This document shows positions 1-8,678 of a stretch of DNA of 33,548 bases, one piece after another. The DNA is from Bacteroidales bacterium (lineage in GTDB: Bacteria; Bacteroidota; Bacteroidia; Bacteroidales; UBA3824). The stretch is from NCBI GenBank assembly GCA_017541145.1, contig JAFXZT010000108.1:1-33548 (forward strand). The letters run 5' to 3'. The position numbers were made by a program, and so were the translations under genes. The notes under the pieces are model-generated. The model was not told the origin of the DNA. It did no database searches and saw only the letters and a program-made list of their open reading frames with translations. The first letter of the stretch is position 1, and each line of letters begins with the position of its first letter.

Positions 1-23
1 AACCGGCTGTCCGAAATAATTTG

Positions 24-31
24 TATCTTTG
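24..31 (+). promoter_or_regulatory. TAnnTTTG -7 element
   Basis: TATCTTTG matches the Bacteroidota -7 consensus exactly. The matching -33 TTTG would fall at or before base 1 and cannot be checked. The only downstream feature on this strand is the terminator at 78-109. Confidence 0.4.
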
Positions 32-77
32 CCCATGATAATTTTATTTATTAGCGAACACAAATTATCAAAAAAAA

Positions 78-109
78 GAGGAAGTCTCAATGGCTTCCTC
101 AATTTTTTT
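78..109 (+). terminator. Rho-independent terminator
   Basis: GAGGAAG (78-84) pairs with CTTCCTC (94-100). The stem can extend by two more pairs (T-G, C-G) to leave a TCAAT loop, and a run of T follows. It ends either a short transcript from the motif at 24-31 or a gene left of the window. Confidence 0.65.
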
Positions 110-239
110 TTCGATTTTTTTGTTTTTTCGGACACTAATAAAAAATAATATTATTGGTTTTTCCAAATAAAAAAGCGAGAAAATTATAAAATAATTTTCC
201 CGCCATCAAAAAATAATTGTAAGGTGTGAGTGAAAATCT

Positions 240-668
240 TTATTCGACACTTATTTTGTAAACTAGCTGAGCTGTATTTACTTGATTGCCGCTTCTGTCA
301 AAGTAGCTGACATTAATTATCAAGTTTTCGCCGTTTACTGCGTCTACATAATTTGGATCAATTGCAATTTTTACTTTGCCTTTTCCAAACTCTTCAATAT
401 TTTTCTGCAATGACATCGCGCTTACGCCCGTCGGTAGAATAAAACCTGTAATCTTCATTGTATGATTTTTATCATTATCGATTGTCAAGGTTCTTTCTAC
501 GATATTTTTGTCAAGTTTGCCGAAATCGATGACTCCAAGCACATTAGCCGATGTTAATGATACTTTTCTTGTGTAGCCGAAGAGCTGTGCTTCTTCTTCT
601 TCGCTTTGTGCCATGCAATTGAAACTCATTAATACAATGGCACATACAAGTGTTAAAATCTTTTTCAT
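240..668 (-). CDS. Small secreted protein, DUF1573/ASH-like Ig fold
   Basis: This is a 142-residue protein with a clear Sec signal peptide (Lys-Lys, then a hydrophobic core, cleavage probably after Ala21 before QSEEE). The mature part is mostly alternating beta-strand sequence. Its order of elements (a V-x-D-F-G-K-L strand, 'TLTIDND' followed by a strand, then a late 'INVSYFD' strand) resembles DUF1573/ASH immunoglobulin-like domains. The usual cysteine motif of DUF1573 is missing, so the family link is tentative. The start at 668 has a purine-rich AAAAGGGA upstream. The gene is divergent from the TamB-like gene. It probably acts in the periplasm or at the surface; no catalytic residues are recognised. 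Confidence 0.6.
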   Translation of the reverse strand: MKKILTLVCAIVLMSFNCMAQSEEEEAQLFGYTRKVSLTSANVLGVIDFGKLDKNIVERTLTIDNDKNHTMKITGFILPTGVSAMSLQKNIEEFGKGKVKIAIDPNYVDAVNGENLIINVSYFDRSGNQVNTAQLVYKISVE

Positions 669-808
669 TTTTGTTCCCTTTTTTAAGTTAATTACAATAG
701 TAAGATTGGTAATTTTTATTATTCCACAAATTTTTTTATTTTTTTACTATAATTTTATCTTTATAACGCAAAAATTTAATTTCTTTGTATCCCAAAAATG
801 GATTTTTT

Positions 809-3800
809 GTGAAAATAAGCACTAAAATAAAAAGAGTTTTTATTTCCGTAACAGCCGCTTTGGTGCTGCTACCTTTTGTTCTATTGTTGTCTTTCAACAT
901 TGGACCTTTTAATTCTTTTATTTTATCTACGGTTTCCGGTATTTTCTCTTCAAAATTCAATACAGAAATCCGAATTGATAATCTTTTTATCAATCCTTTT
1001 ACCAGAAGTGTTACAGTTCATAAATTTTTTGTGCGTGATCTTCAGCGTGACACTTTATTATATGTACAGTATCTTCATGTTAATCTTGATGATTTTAATA
1101 TAGGTGACAAATCGTTTTATTTTGCCGATGTCAGAATGAACAATGCCACTGTTAAACTGAAAACCGATTCTTCGGGTAATTTCAATTTCGATTTTTTGTT
1201 AACATCGGATACTTCTGAAGTAAAAACCGAAGATACAACTGCTGTAAAATTCAATATTTCAGTAAGTTCCATAAATTTCAAGAATCTTAATTTTTGTTAC
1301 GTTTCCGGTCCTGACACTTTGGAACCTTACGCAATGAATTTTGATAATCTTGATTTACGGAATATTAATTTAGCTGCCAAAAATTTTTCAATCAACGACA
1401 GTTTACAAATTAAACTTGATTTAAATTCGCTTTCCGCACAAGAGAAATGTGGACTTAAATTGAAAAAACTTTCGGCTGACGTTGACGTTTCACCAAAAGG
1501 AATTTTACTTGACAGTTTGTTGTTGACAACGGACATTACCAATTTGAATTCGCCGAAGTTGCATTTTGTTTACAACGGCTTTGATGATTTTTCTTATTTT
1601 CTGGATTCAGTTCGGTTAAATGCCGTGATTTCAGACAGTTCTAAGCTGGGACTCAATGATATAGGACATTTTGTGCCGGATATTTACGGTTATGGAATTT
1701 CGCCGCGCATTTCCGCGGTTGTAAATGGTCCGATTAGCAATTTTTGTATCCGAAAACTTGAAGTTGACTATGGTGATTCTACAAAGTTACGAACTTCGGC
1801 ATATTTGAAAGGTTTGCCGGATATGAACAAATTTTATTATCGTGTTGACACTCTGCTTTTTAGGACTACCTCGTTGGATGTTATGACTTTGCATGATCCT
1901 CAAAACGATTCGATTCCGCTTTTGGATTTACCTGAATTTTTGGATGATTTCGGTTTAATAAAACTTTATGCAAGTTCTCGTGGCAGCCTTAAATCGTTGA
2001 CAGCCAATGCAAAACTTAATTCAAAACTGGGTGACGTTTTTGCAAATGTTCGTTTGACTTCCAATTCCAAATCCAGAGATGTGGTTGGTCGTATTGATGC
2101 CGGAAATCTTGATTTAGGAGCAATTTCCGGTGACCATCAAACGCTTGGAAAACTGAGTGCAAATTTGGATTCAATTTCTGTTAAAATATTCAATGACAGT
2201 CATGTAGCTGGTGTTGCGCATGGTAGAGTAGATTCCGTGGGCTTGCTTGGATATTATTATCACAATATAAAACTTGACGGTGATTTTACGGATTCATATT
2301 TCAACGGCGGCGTTTCTATCAAAGATCCGGGTTTGGACGTTGATTTTGCCGGAACTGTTGATATTTCTGATAAAATGGCTTTTGATTTTGCATTGGATGT
2401 CAACAATGCTGACTTAAAAAAAGTTAACATCCTGACAGATTCTATTGATAAGTTAAAACTCTCATTGATAGCTAATTTCACCGGAAATTCGGTTGACAAT
2501 TTCAACGGATATGTAAAACTTTCCGAGCCGTTGCTTTTTCAGCGTGACAACGATACTTTGATTATGAAGGATTTTAATTTAAAATCTTTTATTGACAATT
2601 ATACGAATAATTTTGCAAATCGTAAATATATTATTAATTCAAGTTTCTTTGACGCTCAACTTCTTGGCAGGATTCGTACAGAACAGATGCAAATGATTGC
2701 TAATCATTTGGCTTTCATGATTTTCCCGACGTTGGATTACGAGCGCGAAGTTCCTTTGAAACTTAATCGGCGTCGTAGGGTTCGATATAGTTTTGATGAT
2801 CCTGAGTTCGCTCAAAAATATGACAGTAAATTTAGTTTTAGTATCGATTTAAATGATTCTAAGCCACTTACAGATTTTTTTGTACCGGAATTAACTCTTA
2901 GTCCTGATACAAAAATTGTTTTTGATTCCGATGTCAGAAAAGGAATTTCGGTGGTCCGTATGACTTCTGATTTAATTACTTACAACGATTATTCCGCTGA
3001 AAATCTGTTGCTTACTGGTTCAGCAAAACATGATACATTGGATATTGATTTGGATATTGCGAAAGTTACGCTTTTGGATGAAGAATTGTTGAAACCGCAT
3101 TTCCTTTTTGAGGCGCGTCACGATTCCGCTGATTGGGGTTTCAAATGGACTGATTCTGAATCTGAAGGCGGAAATATCAACGGTAATTTATTTATTGTAA
3201 AAAATCCTGTTCCAAATACTTTCCCGCTTATCGAATTGGGTTTCAATAATTCTAATTTCCATTTTATGCAATCGGAATGGAAAATTTCTCCGTCAACAAT
3301 TGTCATGGATTCTACTTCGTTTGACGTTAAGAATTTCAGTCTTTCGTTGTCGCAAAATGAGGAAACAAAACAGGATTACGATTTTTCAATTAATGGTAAA
3401 ATCAGCGAAGATCCTACAGATAAGTTAGTTGTAACGATTTCCGATTTTGACATTAGTATTTTGGAAAAATTTGTGCCGGATCTTACTTTTAGTGGTACAA
3501 TCAATGGAAAATATTCTGTATCACAAGTTTACGCTTTTCATCATGACAAATTCCCGCTTATTGAGGCTCATACCGAATCCAAAAAGTTGAATATCAATGG
3601 TATAGCTTTGAAAAATTTGCTTTCGGATATTAAACTCGATAATGGCGATTCGGTTGTGAATATCAGTTTGTTTACAAGTAACAAAATTACTGATACGTTG
3701 AAAACTATCTCAGCGTTAGGAACTTACGATATAAAATCCGATTATGTTGATTTGGCTTTTGATCTCAATGATTTGCAGTTGAATTATTTCAAAAAATTCT

Positions 3801-5335
3801 TTGAAAATTATCTTCAGACTTCAAAATATTCCATGCTTTCCGGACGTGCGAGAATGATTGGAAAAATTGATAACCCGTTGATTAATGCGGCGTTAACGCT
3901 TCACGGCGGCTATTTTAAGATTCCGTATCTCGGCACTCAGTACGATTTGAACGATTCCATGGCGATAACGCTTGATAATAAGATGATTAAGCTTGAAAAA
4001 ACTAAATTTTACAGCGGTCGTGGAACCGGTGTTGCATATTTGGAAGGCGTTCTTACGCATCGAAATTTTGAAAATTTCAATATGGATGTTAATCTTTTGT
4101 GTAAAAATTTCATGGTTTTGAATGCAAAAGAAACTGATTCTTCGGCTTTTTGGGGAAAAGCTTTTACTTCCGGTAATATAAAAATTACCGGTGACCCAAC
4201 CCGAATGATTAATATTGATGCGAGAGTTCAAACCGATAAAAATACTCAGGTCTTTTTGCCACTTTATTTGGCGAGTGAGGTTAGTACGGATTGGGATTTT
4301 ATTACGTTTAAAAATCCGAACCAAGTTACTGAAATTCACCGACAAAAGGCAGATTTGTCGGATATTCGTATGAATTTCAATTTGCAAGTAACGCCTGATG
4401 CCGAAGTTCAGGTAATTTTGGATGAAACTACCGGTAACATCCTGAAAGCCAGTGCAAGCGGACATCTTCGCCTTGACGTTTCGGGTAGCGGAGATTTCAA
4501 TATGTATGGTACACTTGATATTGTAAAAGGTGATTATCTTTTTACAATGCCTTCGATGTTTAGTAAAAAATTTGAAATTGTACAAGGCGGTTTTTTGCGT
4601 TGGAATGGTGATCCGATGGATGCAATTGTCGATCTTTCAGCATCTTACAGGTTGAGAAAAGTTAATCTTTACAACTTGATGGTTGACGAGCAATATCGTG
4701 ACAAAAAAGTTCCGGTCCGTTGTATGTTGAACATGAAAGGTGACCTTATGAAACCGAAAGTTTCGTTTGGCGTGAAGGTGGAAGAAAATTCGGATGTCGT
4801 TCAGGGGCAGCTTGATAACCTTGATGAAGGTAATATCAACAAACAAGCGATGTCGTTACTTTTATTAAATCAGTTTCAGCCTTTGCCGGGTTTGAGAAGT
4901 GCGGAAAATTCTTTGTTTTCGGATATTAATCCCGGTGAATTGGTTTCAAATCAGTTAAATCACTGGCTTTCTGATATTTCCGATAAAGTAAATGTCGGTG
5001 TCAACTATCAGATGGGCGACGCATCTACAAGCAACGAGTTTGATTTGGCGGTTTCTACGCAGCTTTTGGACGATCGTGTTACGGTTTCTACAAATCTTGG
5101 AGTCGGCGGAACTTCTGTAAATTCTCCGTCGCGTACCAATAGTGTGGTAGGAGAGGTGGAGGTGGATGTCAACCTCAATAAAACCGGAAATATTCAACTT
5201 CGTGTTTACAACAAAGCCAACGATGACGAACTTGAGGAAGCTCCTTATGTTCAGGGAGTTGGTGTGATTTTTAAACGTGAATTCAATCATATAAATCTCT
5301 TTAAACGTAAACGTCGTAAAAATCCGGCTGAGTAA
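809..5335 (+). CDS. tamB: TamB-like translocation/assembly module (DUF490, AsmA-like)
   Basis: This is a very large inner-membrane-anchored periplasmic protein of about 1508 residues. It has one N-terminal membrane segment (roughly residues 8-28), then more than a thousand residues of repetitive beta-strand sequence typical of AsmA/TamB bridges. The C-terminal part has the DUF490 look: 'SGSGDFNMYGTLDIVKGDY', the conserved 'LLLLNQF' region, and a final barrel-like segment. TamB proteins form hydrophobic grooves between the two membranes and are linked to phospholipid transport and outer-membrane protein assembly. The frame is open from a TTG at 785, but that codon lies inside a TTTCTTTG near-match to the -7 promoter motif, so I chose GTG at 809. 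No ATG occurs in frame near the start. A partner TamA is not in the window. Confidence 0.85.
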   Translation: MKISTKIKRVFISVTAALVLLPFVLLLSFNIGPFNSFILSTVSGIFSSKFNTEIRIDNLFINPFTRSVTVHKFFVRDLQRDTLLYVQYLHVNLDDFNIGDKSFYFADVRMNNATVKLKTDSSGNFNFDFLLTSDTSEVKTEDTTAVKFNISVSSINFKNLNFCYVSGPDTLEPYAMNFDNLDLRNINLAAKNFSINDSLQIKLDLNSLSAQEKCGLKLKKLSADVDVSPKGILLDSLLLTTDITNLNSPKLHFVYNGFDDFSYFLDSVRLNAVISDSSKLGLNDIGHFVPDIYGYGISPRISAVVNGPISNFCIRKLEVDYGDSTKLRTSAYLKGLPDMNKFYYRVDTLLFRTTSLDVMTLHDPQNDSIPLLDLPEFLDDFGLIKLYASSRGSLKSLTANAKLNSKLGDVFANVRLTSNSKSRDVVGRIDAGNLDLGAISGDHQTLGKLSANLDSISVKIFNDSHVAGVAHGRVDSVGLLGYYYHNIKLDGDFTDSYFNGGVSIKDPGLDVDFAGTVDISDKMAFDFALDVNNADLKKVNILTDSIDKLKLSLIANFTGNSVDNFNGYVKLSEPLLFQRDNDTLIMKDFNLKSFIDNYTNNFANRKYIINSSFFDAQLLGRIRTEQMQMIANHLAFMIFPTLDYEREVPLKLNRRRRVRYSFDDPEFAQKYDSKFSFSIDLNDSKPLTDFFVPELTLSPDTKIVFDSDVRKGISVVRMTSDLITYNDYSAENLLLTGSAKHDTLDIDLDIAKVTLLDEELLKPHFLFEARHDSADWGFKWTDSESEGGNINGNLFIVKNPVPNTFPLIELGFNNSNFHFMQSEWKISPSTIVMDSTSFDVKNFSLSLSQNEETKQDYDFSINGKISEDPTDKLVVTISDFDISILEKFVPDLTFSGTINGKYSVSQVYAFHHDKFPLIEAHTESKKLNINGIALKNLLSDIKLDNGDSVVNISLFTSNKITDTLKTISALGTYDIKSDYVDLAFDLNDLQLNYFKKFFENYLQTSKYSMLSGRARMIGKIDNPLINAALTLHGGYFKIPYLGTQYDLNDSMAITLDNKMIKLEKTKFYSGRGTGVAYLEGVLTHRNFENFNMDVNLLCKNFMVLNAKETDSSAFWGKAFTSGNIKITGDPTRMINIDARVQTDKNTQVFLPLYLASEVSTDWDFITFKNPNQVTEIHRQKADLSDIRMNFNLQVTPDAEVQVILDETTGNILKASASGHLRLDVSGSGDFNMYGTLDIVKGDYLFTMPSMFSKKFEIVQGGFLRWNGDPMDAIVDLSASYRLRKVNLYNLMVDEQYRDKKVPVRCMLNMKGDLMKPKVSFGVKVEENSDVVQGQLDNLDEGNINKQAMSLLLLNQFQPLPGLRSAENSLFSDINPGELVSNQLNHWLSDISDKVNVGVNYQMGDASTSNEFDLAVSTQLLDDRVTVSTNLGVGGTSVNSPSRTNSVVGEVEVDVNLNKTGNIQLRVYNKANDDELEEAPYVQGVGVIFKREFNHINLFKRKRRKNPAE

Positions 5336-5458
5336 TTTTTTTACATTTTCGTTGTTAAAAAATCAAAAAAATCAGGAAATAAATTTTAATCTGTCTGAAA
5401 AAATTGTTTACTTTGTGAATTCCTTATATTATAACACTTATAAATTTTTTAACAACAG

Positions 5459-7486
5459 ATGAAATTACAATTTTTAACAGGAGCTTTGGCTTTAGCAACC
5501 TCATTGTCCGTTAGTGCTCAGAATCAGCATGTTATGGACATCAACACATTCAAAGCTGGTGCACCCGTACAGTCAACGATGTACGGAATTTTCTTTGAAG
5601 ACATCAATTATGCAGCGGACGGCGGACTTTATGCAGAAAAAATTAAAAACCGTTCATTTGAATTTCCGCAGAGCCTTATGGGCTGGAGAACTTTTGGAAA
5701 TGTAGAAGTAAAAGACGATGGTCCTTTCGAGAATTGTCCTCATTATGTGAGACTTAGCTATGCTGGACATCCTCACAAACATACCGGTATCGAAAACGAA
5801 GGTTTCTTTGGAATCGGTATCAAAGAGGGTGATGAATACAGATTTTCTGTTTGGGCGCGTTGTCCTCAAGGTGGAAAATCTACAATTATTGTACAAGTTG
5901 TAGATAATTCTTCACAAGGCGAAACTCAAGAACAAGCTTCTTGCAAAGTTGATATTGAAGGTTCTGAATGGAAAAAATATACTGCTACTTTCAAAGGTAT
6001 AGTTACAAATCCGAAAGCTTCTTTGAGAATCTTTTTACGTCCAAATGGTCAAGGCAATCCAATCGTAACTACTGATTTAGAGCATGTTTCATTATTCCCT
6101 GTTGATACTTGGAAAGGTAGAGAAAATGGTATGCGCAAGGATTTGGCACAAGCACTTTATGATATGCATCCTGGTGTTTTCCGTTTTCCGGGCGGTTGTA
6201 TCGTGGAAGGTACTGATTTAGAGAGCCGTTACCAGTGGAAAAATTCAGTTGGTCCGGTTGAAAATCGTAAACTTAACGAAAACCGTTGGCATTACACATT
6301 TGATTTCAGATTTTTCCCTGATTATTATCAATCATACGGTTTAGGTTTCTTTGAATATTTCCAACTTTGTGAAGATTTTGGTTGTGATGCTTTACCTGTA
6401 ATTTCTTGCGGTTTGGCATGTCAATTCCAGAATGAAAACAAACAATGGGGTAAACCTGATATGGAAGCTCATTGTCCTGTAGATAAATTGCAGCCATTCA
6501 TAGATGATGCACTCGATTTGATTGAATTTGCAAACGGTGACAAGTCAACAAAATGGGGTAAAGTTCGTGCAGATATGGGACATCCGGAACCTTTCAATCT
6601 CAAGTTTTTGGCAGTCGGCAACGAACAGTGGGAAACTGCTGACAATCCTATTTTTACTGAACGTTTGAAAAAATTCTCTGATGCAATTCGTGCTAAGTAT
6701 CCGAATATCAAGTTGATTGGTACTACCGGACCTGATTCTGAGGGTGAAAAATTCGATCTTCTTCAGCCAAAAATGAAAACTCTTGGCGTTGATTTGTATG
6801 ATGAACATTTTTATCGTCCTGAAACATGGTTTTTGGCAGAAGGTAACCGTTACGACAAGTACGATCGCAAAGGTCCGAAAGTTTTTGCCGGTGAATATGC
6901 TTGTCACGGTAAAGGAAAAAAATGGAATCATTTTGAAGCGTCTTTGCTCGAAGCTGCGTTTATGACCGGTATTGAGCGCAATGCCGACATCGTTCACATG
7001 GCAACATACGCTCCGTTGTTTGCTCATATCGACGGTTGGCAGTGGAGACCGGATGCAATTTGGTTCGATAATTTAAGATCTTTTAAATCAGTATCTTACT
7101 ATGTTCAGCAGATTTACGCGATGAACAAAGGTACAAATGTTTTGTCGTTGACTATGAATAAGAAACCGGTTGCCGGCAATCCTGATCAAGACGGTTTGTT
7201 CGCGAGTGCTGTAGTTGACACAAAGGAAAATTTGGTTATAGTAAAAATCGCAAATACAAGCGATAAAGATCAAGATATCAAATTGAATCTCAATGGTTTG
7301 AAAGGTAATCACTCAGTGGAAACAATTACATTGTCTTCTTCTGATATGGATGCTGAAAATACTCTTGATAATCCTACTAAAATTGTTCCTCAGAAAGGCT
7401 CTGCAAAAGCTGATGGTGTTAAAGTTTCTGTTCTTACAGACAAACTTCCGGCCAAAACTTTCAGAGTTTACAAAATCAAGAAATAA
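5459..7486 (+). CDS. Secreted alpha-L-arabinofuranosidase, GH51
   Basis: This 675-residue exo-glycosidase should release terminal alpha-L-arabinofuranose from arabinan, arabinoxylan or arabinogalactan side chains. A signal peptide (cleavage near Ala20, before QNQ) sends it to the periplasm or beyond. Residues about 80-200 look like a CBM4/9-type jelly-roll, followed by the (beta/alpha)8 barrel and a C-terminal beta-sandwich. The 'GNEQWE' motif gives the acid/base Glu389 and 'FAGEY' gives the nucleophile Glu479, as in clan GH-A. The N-terminal 'GIFFEDINYAADGGLYAE' block is characteristic of GH51. No SusC/SusD pair, regulator or other glycosidase is adjacent, so it is outside any visible polysaccharide utilisation locus. 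It is convergent with the flavin reductase gene and shares its terminator. Confidence 0.92.
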   Translation: MKLQFLTGALALATSLSVSAQNQHVMDINTFKAGAPVQSTMYGIFFEDINYAADGGLYAEKIKNRSFEFPQSLMGWRTFGNVEVKDDGPFENCPHYVRLSYAGHPHKHTGIENEGFFGIGIKEGDEYRFSVWARCPQGGKSTIIVQVVDNSSQGETQEQASCKVDIEGSEWKKYTATFKGIVTNPKASLRIFLRPNGQGNPIVTTDLEHVSLFPVDTWKGRENGMRKDLAQALYDMHPGVFRFPGGCIVEGTDLESRYQWKNSVGPVENRKLNENRWHYTFDFRFFPDYYQSYGLGFFEYFQLCEDFGCDALPVISCGLACQFQNENKQWGKPDMEAHCPVDKLQPFIDDALDLIEFANGDKSTKWGKVRADMGHPEPFNLKFLAVGNEQWETADNPIFTERLKKFSDAIRAKYPNIKLIGTTGPDSEGEKFDLLQPKMKTLGVDLYDEHFYRPETWFLAEGNRYDKYDRKGPKVFAGEYACHGKGKKWNHFEASLLEAAFMTGIERNADIVHMATYAPLFAHIDGWQWRPDAIWFDNLRSFKSVSYYVQQIYAMNKGTNVLSLTMNKKPVAGNPDQDGLFASAVVDTKENLVIVKIANTSDKDQDIKLNLNGLKGNHSVETITLSSSDMDAENTLDNPTKIVPQKGSAKADGVKVSVLTDKLPAKTFRVYKIKK

Positions 7487-7519
7487 TTCTTATTTCGACA
7501 TACAAAATTAAATTAATTT

Positions 7520-7563
7520 GGCAGGTTCAAAAAAAATTAAATTTTTTTGACCTGCCTTTTTTC
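7520..7563. terminator. Bidirectional terminator between convergent genes
   Basis: GGCAGGT (7520-7526) pairs with ACCTGCC (7550-7556), extended inward by an A-run/T-run with one bulge. T runs flank it on the right and A-rich sequence on the left. It can serve both the GH51 gene and the flavin reductase gene. Confidence 0.8.
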
Positions 7564-7567
7564 CTTT

Positions 7568-8071
7568 TTATTTCTTTATAATATCCTCAATTTCAAGAAT
7601 ATATGCTACGTGATTGCTGCCGTTTGGTTTGTCGCTGTAGTTTTTTGCGAAAATTTCTTTGTCAATATAATTTTCTTCTTTCATTTCGGTTCTGAAAAGT
7701 TTTTTGCAATCCAAAATCATTCTTGATTCTTCAAACGAAACAGTTCCTGAATTTAAGATTTTTGGTGTCAGTCCGGCATCTTTTACCTTGTCGGTGTTGC
7801 GTCCCGATTGAGAACCGCAGATTTGTAATGCTTTACGATAATCTTCTGTAAAAAATGATAACGTAAGTTTGTCGCTGTTTTCGATAAATTCGTAAGTGTA
7901 ACGTTCCTTTCTTACAAAAATAATTGCTACAGGTCGGTTCCAGATAAAAGCAAAACCGCCCCAAGATGCAGTCATTGTATTGAATTTCAATTCGTTACCG
8001 GCTGTTATCAGCATCCAGTCTTTGCTTACCAATTTTATTAAATTTTCACTTGTTAATTGGTTGATGTCCAT
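7568..8071 (-). CDS. Flavin reductase family protein (FMN-binding split barrel)
   Basis: This 167-residue cytoplasmic protein has no signal peptide. 'TMTASWGGFAFIWNRPVAIIFVR' is the typical flavin reductase-like segment: the T-x-x-x-W region binds FMN, followed by the 'P-x-x-x-x-V-R' strand. The later 'GSQSGRNTDK' loop is also conserved in this family. Members bind FMN and reduce flavins with NAD(P)H, or act in oxidoreductase pathways whose substrate is unknown. It is a single gene in its own unit, with the GH51 gene convergent on one side and the thioredoxin-like gene divergent on the other. No partner monooxygenase is near. I saw no exact TAnnTTTG promoter on this strand. Confidence 0.85.
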   Translation of the reverse strand: MDINQLTSENLIKLVSKDWMLITAGNELKFNTMTASWGGFAFIWNRPVAIIFVRKERYTYEFIENSDKLTLSFFTEDYRKALQICGSQSGRNTDKVKDAGLTPKILNSGTVSFEESRMILDCKKLFRTEMKEENYIDKEIFAKNYSDKPNGSNHVAYILEIEDIIKK

Positions 8072-8157
8072 GATTTTCAGTGTTTTATGTGATTATTAAT
8101 TTGAATTTTTATGTGTTGCAATTTACAAAAATTATTTATAATATTTCGTTTCATTGT

Positions 8158-8187
8158 TTTGGTTTTGATAGATTATTCTTAAATTTG
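8158..8187 (+). promoter_or_regulatory. Promoter for the thioredoxin-like/GSCFA pair
   Basis: TTTG at 8158-8161 is followed after 18 bp by TAAATTTG at 8180-8187, an exact TAnnTTTG match. The expected start of transcription is about 8193-8196, some 15 nt before the ATG at 8210. Confidence 0.6.
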
Positions 8188-8209
8188 TAAAAAAATAGCG
8201 TTTCAAGTT

Positions 8210-8671
8210 ATGAAATTCATTGTATCAATATTTTGTTTTTTGGTAGCGATGTTGCAATTTACTTCGTGCCGAATTCAGTTCAATGACAAGGTGAAAGAGA
8301 TTGATTCTGAGTATTTTAACGAAAATATTTGTAAAATAATTAATCCACAATCCAACGAGTTCCGCATTTGTGGCAATCGTCCGCACATCATTTATTTTTA
8401 CGATGATTATGTTCAAAATTGCAGAGCTCAAGCAGAAGTTTTTGACAAACTTGCGCAAAAATATTTTAAGGTTTTCAACTTTTATGTTTGCAATGTCAGC
8501 GAAAATGATACTTTAGCTAAAACCTTGGGTATCAAGTCAAAAGATAAACTTCCGGTGCTTGCTGTTTTTCCGGTTTCGCCTTTGATTGGCAAATACGAAC
8601 TTGTATATTTTGACCCCGATATTTACAATTATGAAACTACGGAACTTCGTTTAAAACAAATTTTTAATTGA
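8210..8671 (+). CDS. Thioredoxin-fold lipoprotein lacking the attacking cysteine
   Basis: This is a 153-residue protein with a lipoprotein-type signal ending in F-T-S-C20, so it is probably a periplasmic or surface lipoprotein. Residues about 55-150 follow the thioredoxin plan: strand 'HIIYFYDD', an active-site helix 'NCRAQAEVFDKLAQKYF', strand 'FYVCNVSEND', and the 'KLPVLAVFP' segment with the likely cis-proline Pro115. Where thioredoxins carry W-C-x-x-C-K, this one has Y67-V68-Q-N-C71-R72. The nucleophilic first cysteine is a valine and only the resolving cysteine remains, so ordinary disulfide reduction should not be possible. Cys41, Cys54 and Cys94 are the other cysteines in the mature protein. 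It lies 7 nt upstream of the GSCFA gene, so the two are very probably co-transcribed. The fold is inferred from sequence pattern only. Confidence 0.6.
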   Translation: MKFIVSIFCFLVAMLQFTSCRIQFNDKVKEIDSEYFNENICKIINPQSNEFRICGNRPHIIYFYDDYVQNCRAQAEVFDKLAQKYFKVFNFYVCNVSENDTLAKTLGIKSKDKLPVLAVFPVSPLIGKYELVYFDPDIYNYETTELRLKQIFN

Positions 8672-8678
8672 TATTGTT

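Larger units (their letters stand above)
8..134. repeat. Short inverted-repeat element enclosing a promoter and a terminator
   Basis: Positions 8-16 (TGTCCGAAA) and 126-134 (TTTCGGACA) form a perfect 9-bp inverted repeat enclosing 109 bp. The enclosed segment holds a TAnnTTTG motif at 24-31 and a rho-independent terminator at 78-109, so it could make an RNA of about 70 nt. A 38-codon frame from the ATG at 35 runs straight through the terminator hairpin and is not credible as a protein. The layout fits a miniature inverted-repeat element or an insertion sequence remnant. The promoter and terminator could equally belong to unrelated genes left of the window. Confidence 0.35.

Noticed and set aside
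3893-4585. 230-codon minus-strand open frame inside the TamB-like gene
   Set aside because: It lies fully within the strongly supported plus-strand gene, has no recognisable domain, signal or promoter, and its composition is that of an antisense shadow.
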